From Prochilodus magdalenae (taxonomy: Eukaryota; Chordata; Actinopteri; Characiformes; Prochilodontidae): 64,000 bases of DNA. Location of the stretch: contig JAMWET010001910.1 in assembly GCA_024036415.1 (NCBI GenBank), positions 112,501 to 176,500 on the forward strand. Direction: 5' to 3'. The position numbers were made by a program, and so were the translations under genes. Below, piece after piece: positions 63,685 through 64,000 of the stretch. Under the pieces are notes generated by a model. That model saw nothing but the letters and a program-made list of their open reading frames with translations, made no database searches and was not told the origin of the DNA. Position 1 is the first letter of the stretch. Each line of letters starts with the position of its first letter.

Positions 63685-64000
63685 TTTGCATGACCGCTTT
63701 TAAAATGGCCAGTTCAGCTGTCTGAATATAAACTAATATCCTGTAATAAAAAAGATGTAACTTTTATATGGTTTTCAAGCACCTGTTCTACATTGGCATG
63801 TATAACTTTAGTACATTTAGTACATACATCAGTTGTTACAGTATTAGGACAATGGCACACTACAGCTATGGGATTCCTCAAAAATCAGGGTCACTAGCAC
63901 CTAATCCATGAAAAAAAATCATGAAAAGTGAAACACAGTCAAATGATAGATGAACACACAGACACACTAAGGTATAGAAAAAATTGTGTATACATTGTGG

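Larger units (their letters stand above)
49893..64000. other. No exon seen; probable first intron or 5' flank of myrf
   Basis: I looked on the minus strand for a short exon encoding the conserved MEVVDE-like start and found none, so it is probably beyond the window. No other gene is supported on either strand. Besides the repeats listed separately, the region is ordinary AT-rich noncoding DNA. Confidence 0.6.

Noticed and set aside
49893..64000. First myrf exon or a separate gene in the right 14 kb
   Set aside because: No minus-strand segment encodes the conserved start, and the ORFs present look random or low-complexity.

Overview
The window is animal nuclear DNA, almost certainly from a ray-finned (teleost) fish. 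Short exons with GT-AG borders, Tc1-type and hAT-type DNA transposon remnants, a tRNA-derived SINE, and many CA/GT microsatellites and minisatellites all fit. I cannot name the species. No bacterial, plasmid or phage features are present.

All three recognisable host genes lie on the minus strand. From high to low coordinate they are: (1) myrf, the membrane-bound myelin regulatory factor, with 25 coding exons at 35639-49892 and its first exon missing, probably beyond the right edge; (2) a complete vwa5a-like gene, copy 2, with 16 coding exons at 17997-29556 and 735 codons; (3) a second vwa5a-like gene, copy 1, with 13 coding exons at 3548-14347, whose last three exons are not found in the window. 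Exon junctions were read by eye. In every gene the phases agree from exon to exon, so the three models are internally consistent.

Layout: 1-268 is a 32-bp minisatellite. 1256-2858 is a nearly intact Tc1/mariner element whose transposase is broken by one frameshift. 3548-14690 is vwa5a copy 1 with its TATA promoter; a 13.5-14.2 kb minisatellite and an LTR-like insertion lie in its introns. 14.7-18.0 kb is an intergenic spacer. 18.0-29.85 kb is vwa5a copy 2 with its own TATA box. 29.9-35.6 kb is intergenic and carries MITEs and a deleted Tc1 element. 35.6-49.9 kb is myrf. 49.9-64 kb has no exon I can support and is probably the first intron and 5' flank of myrf.

The two vwa5a copies are a tandem duplication with the same exon phases and nearly the same exon lengths. 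Both encode a VIT domain followed by a VWA domain with an intact MIDAS motif. myrf encodes every known module of its family: N-terminal region, NLS, Ndt80-like DNA-binding domain, self-cleaving chaperone domain with the Ser-Lys dyad, coiled coil, one membrane span and a luminal C-terminus. I see no functional pathway joining myrf to vwa5a; the sequence shows only that they are neighbours. I found no convincing new biological system. The most interesting signals are the GC-AG intron in copy 1, the missing 3' exons of copy 1, a tandem repeat that reaches the exon-14 splice donor of copy 2, an in-frame 18-nt repeat at a myrf splice acceptor, and an unclassified MITE family.
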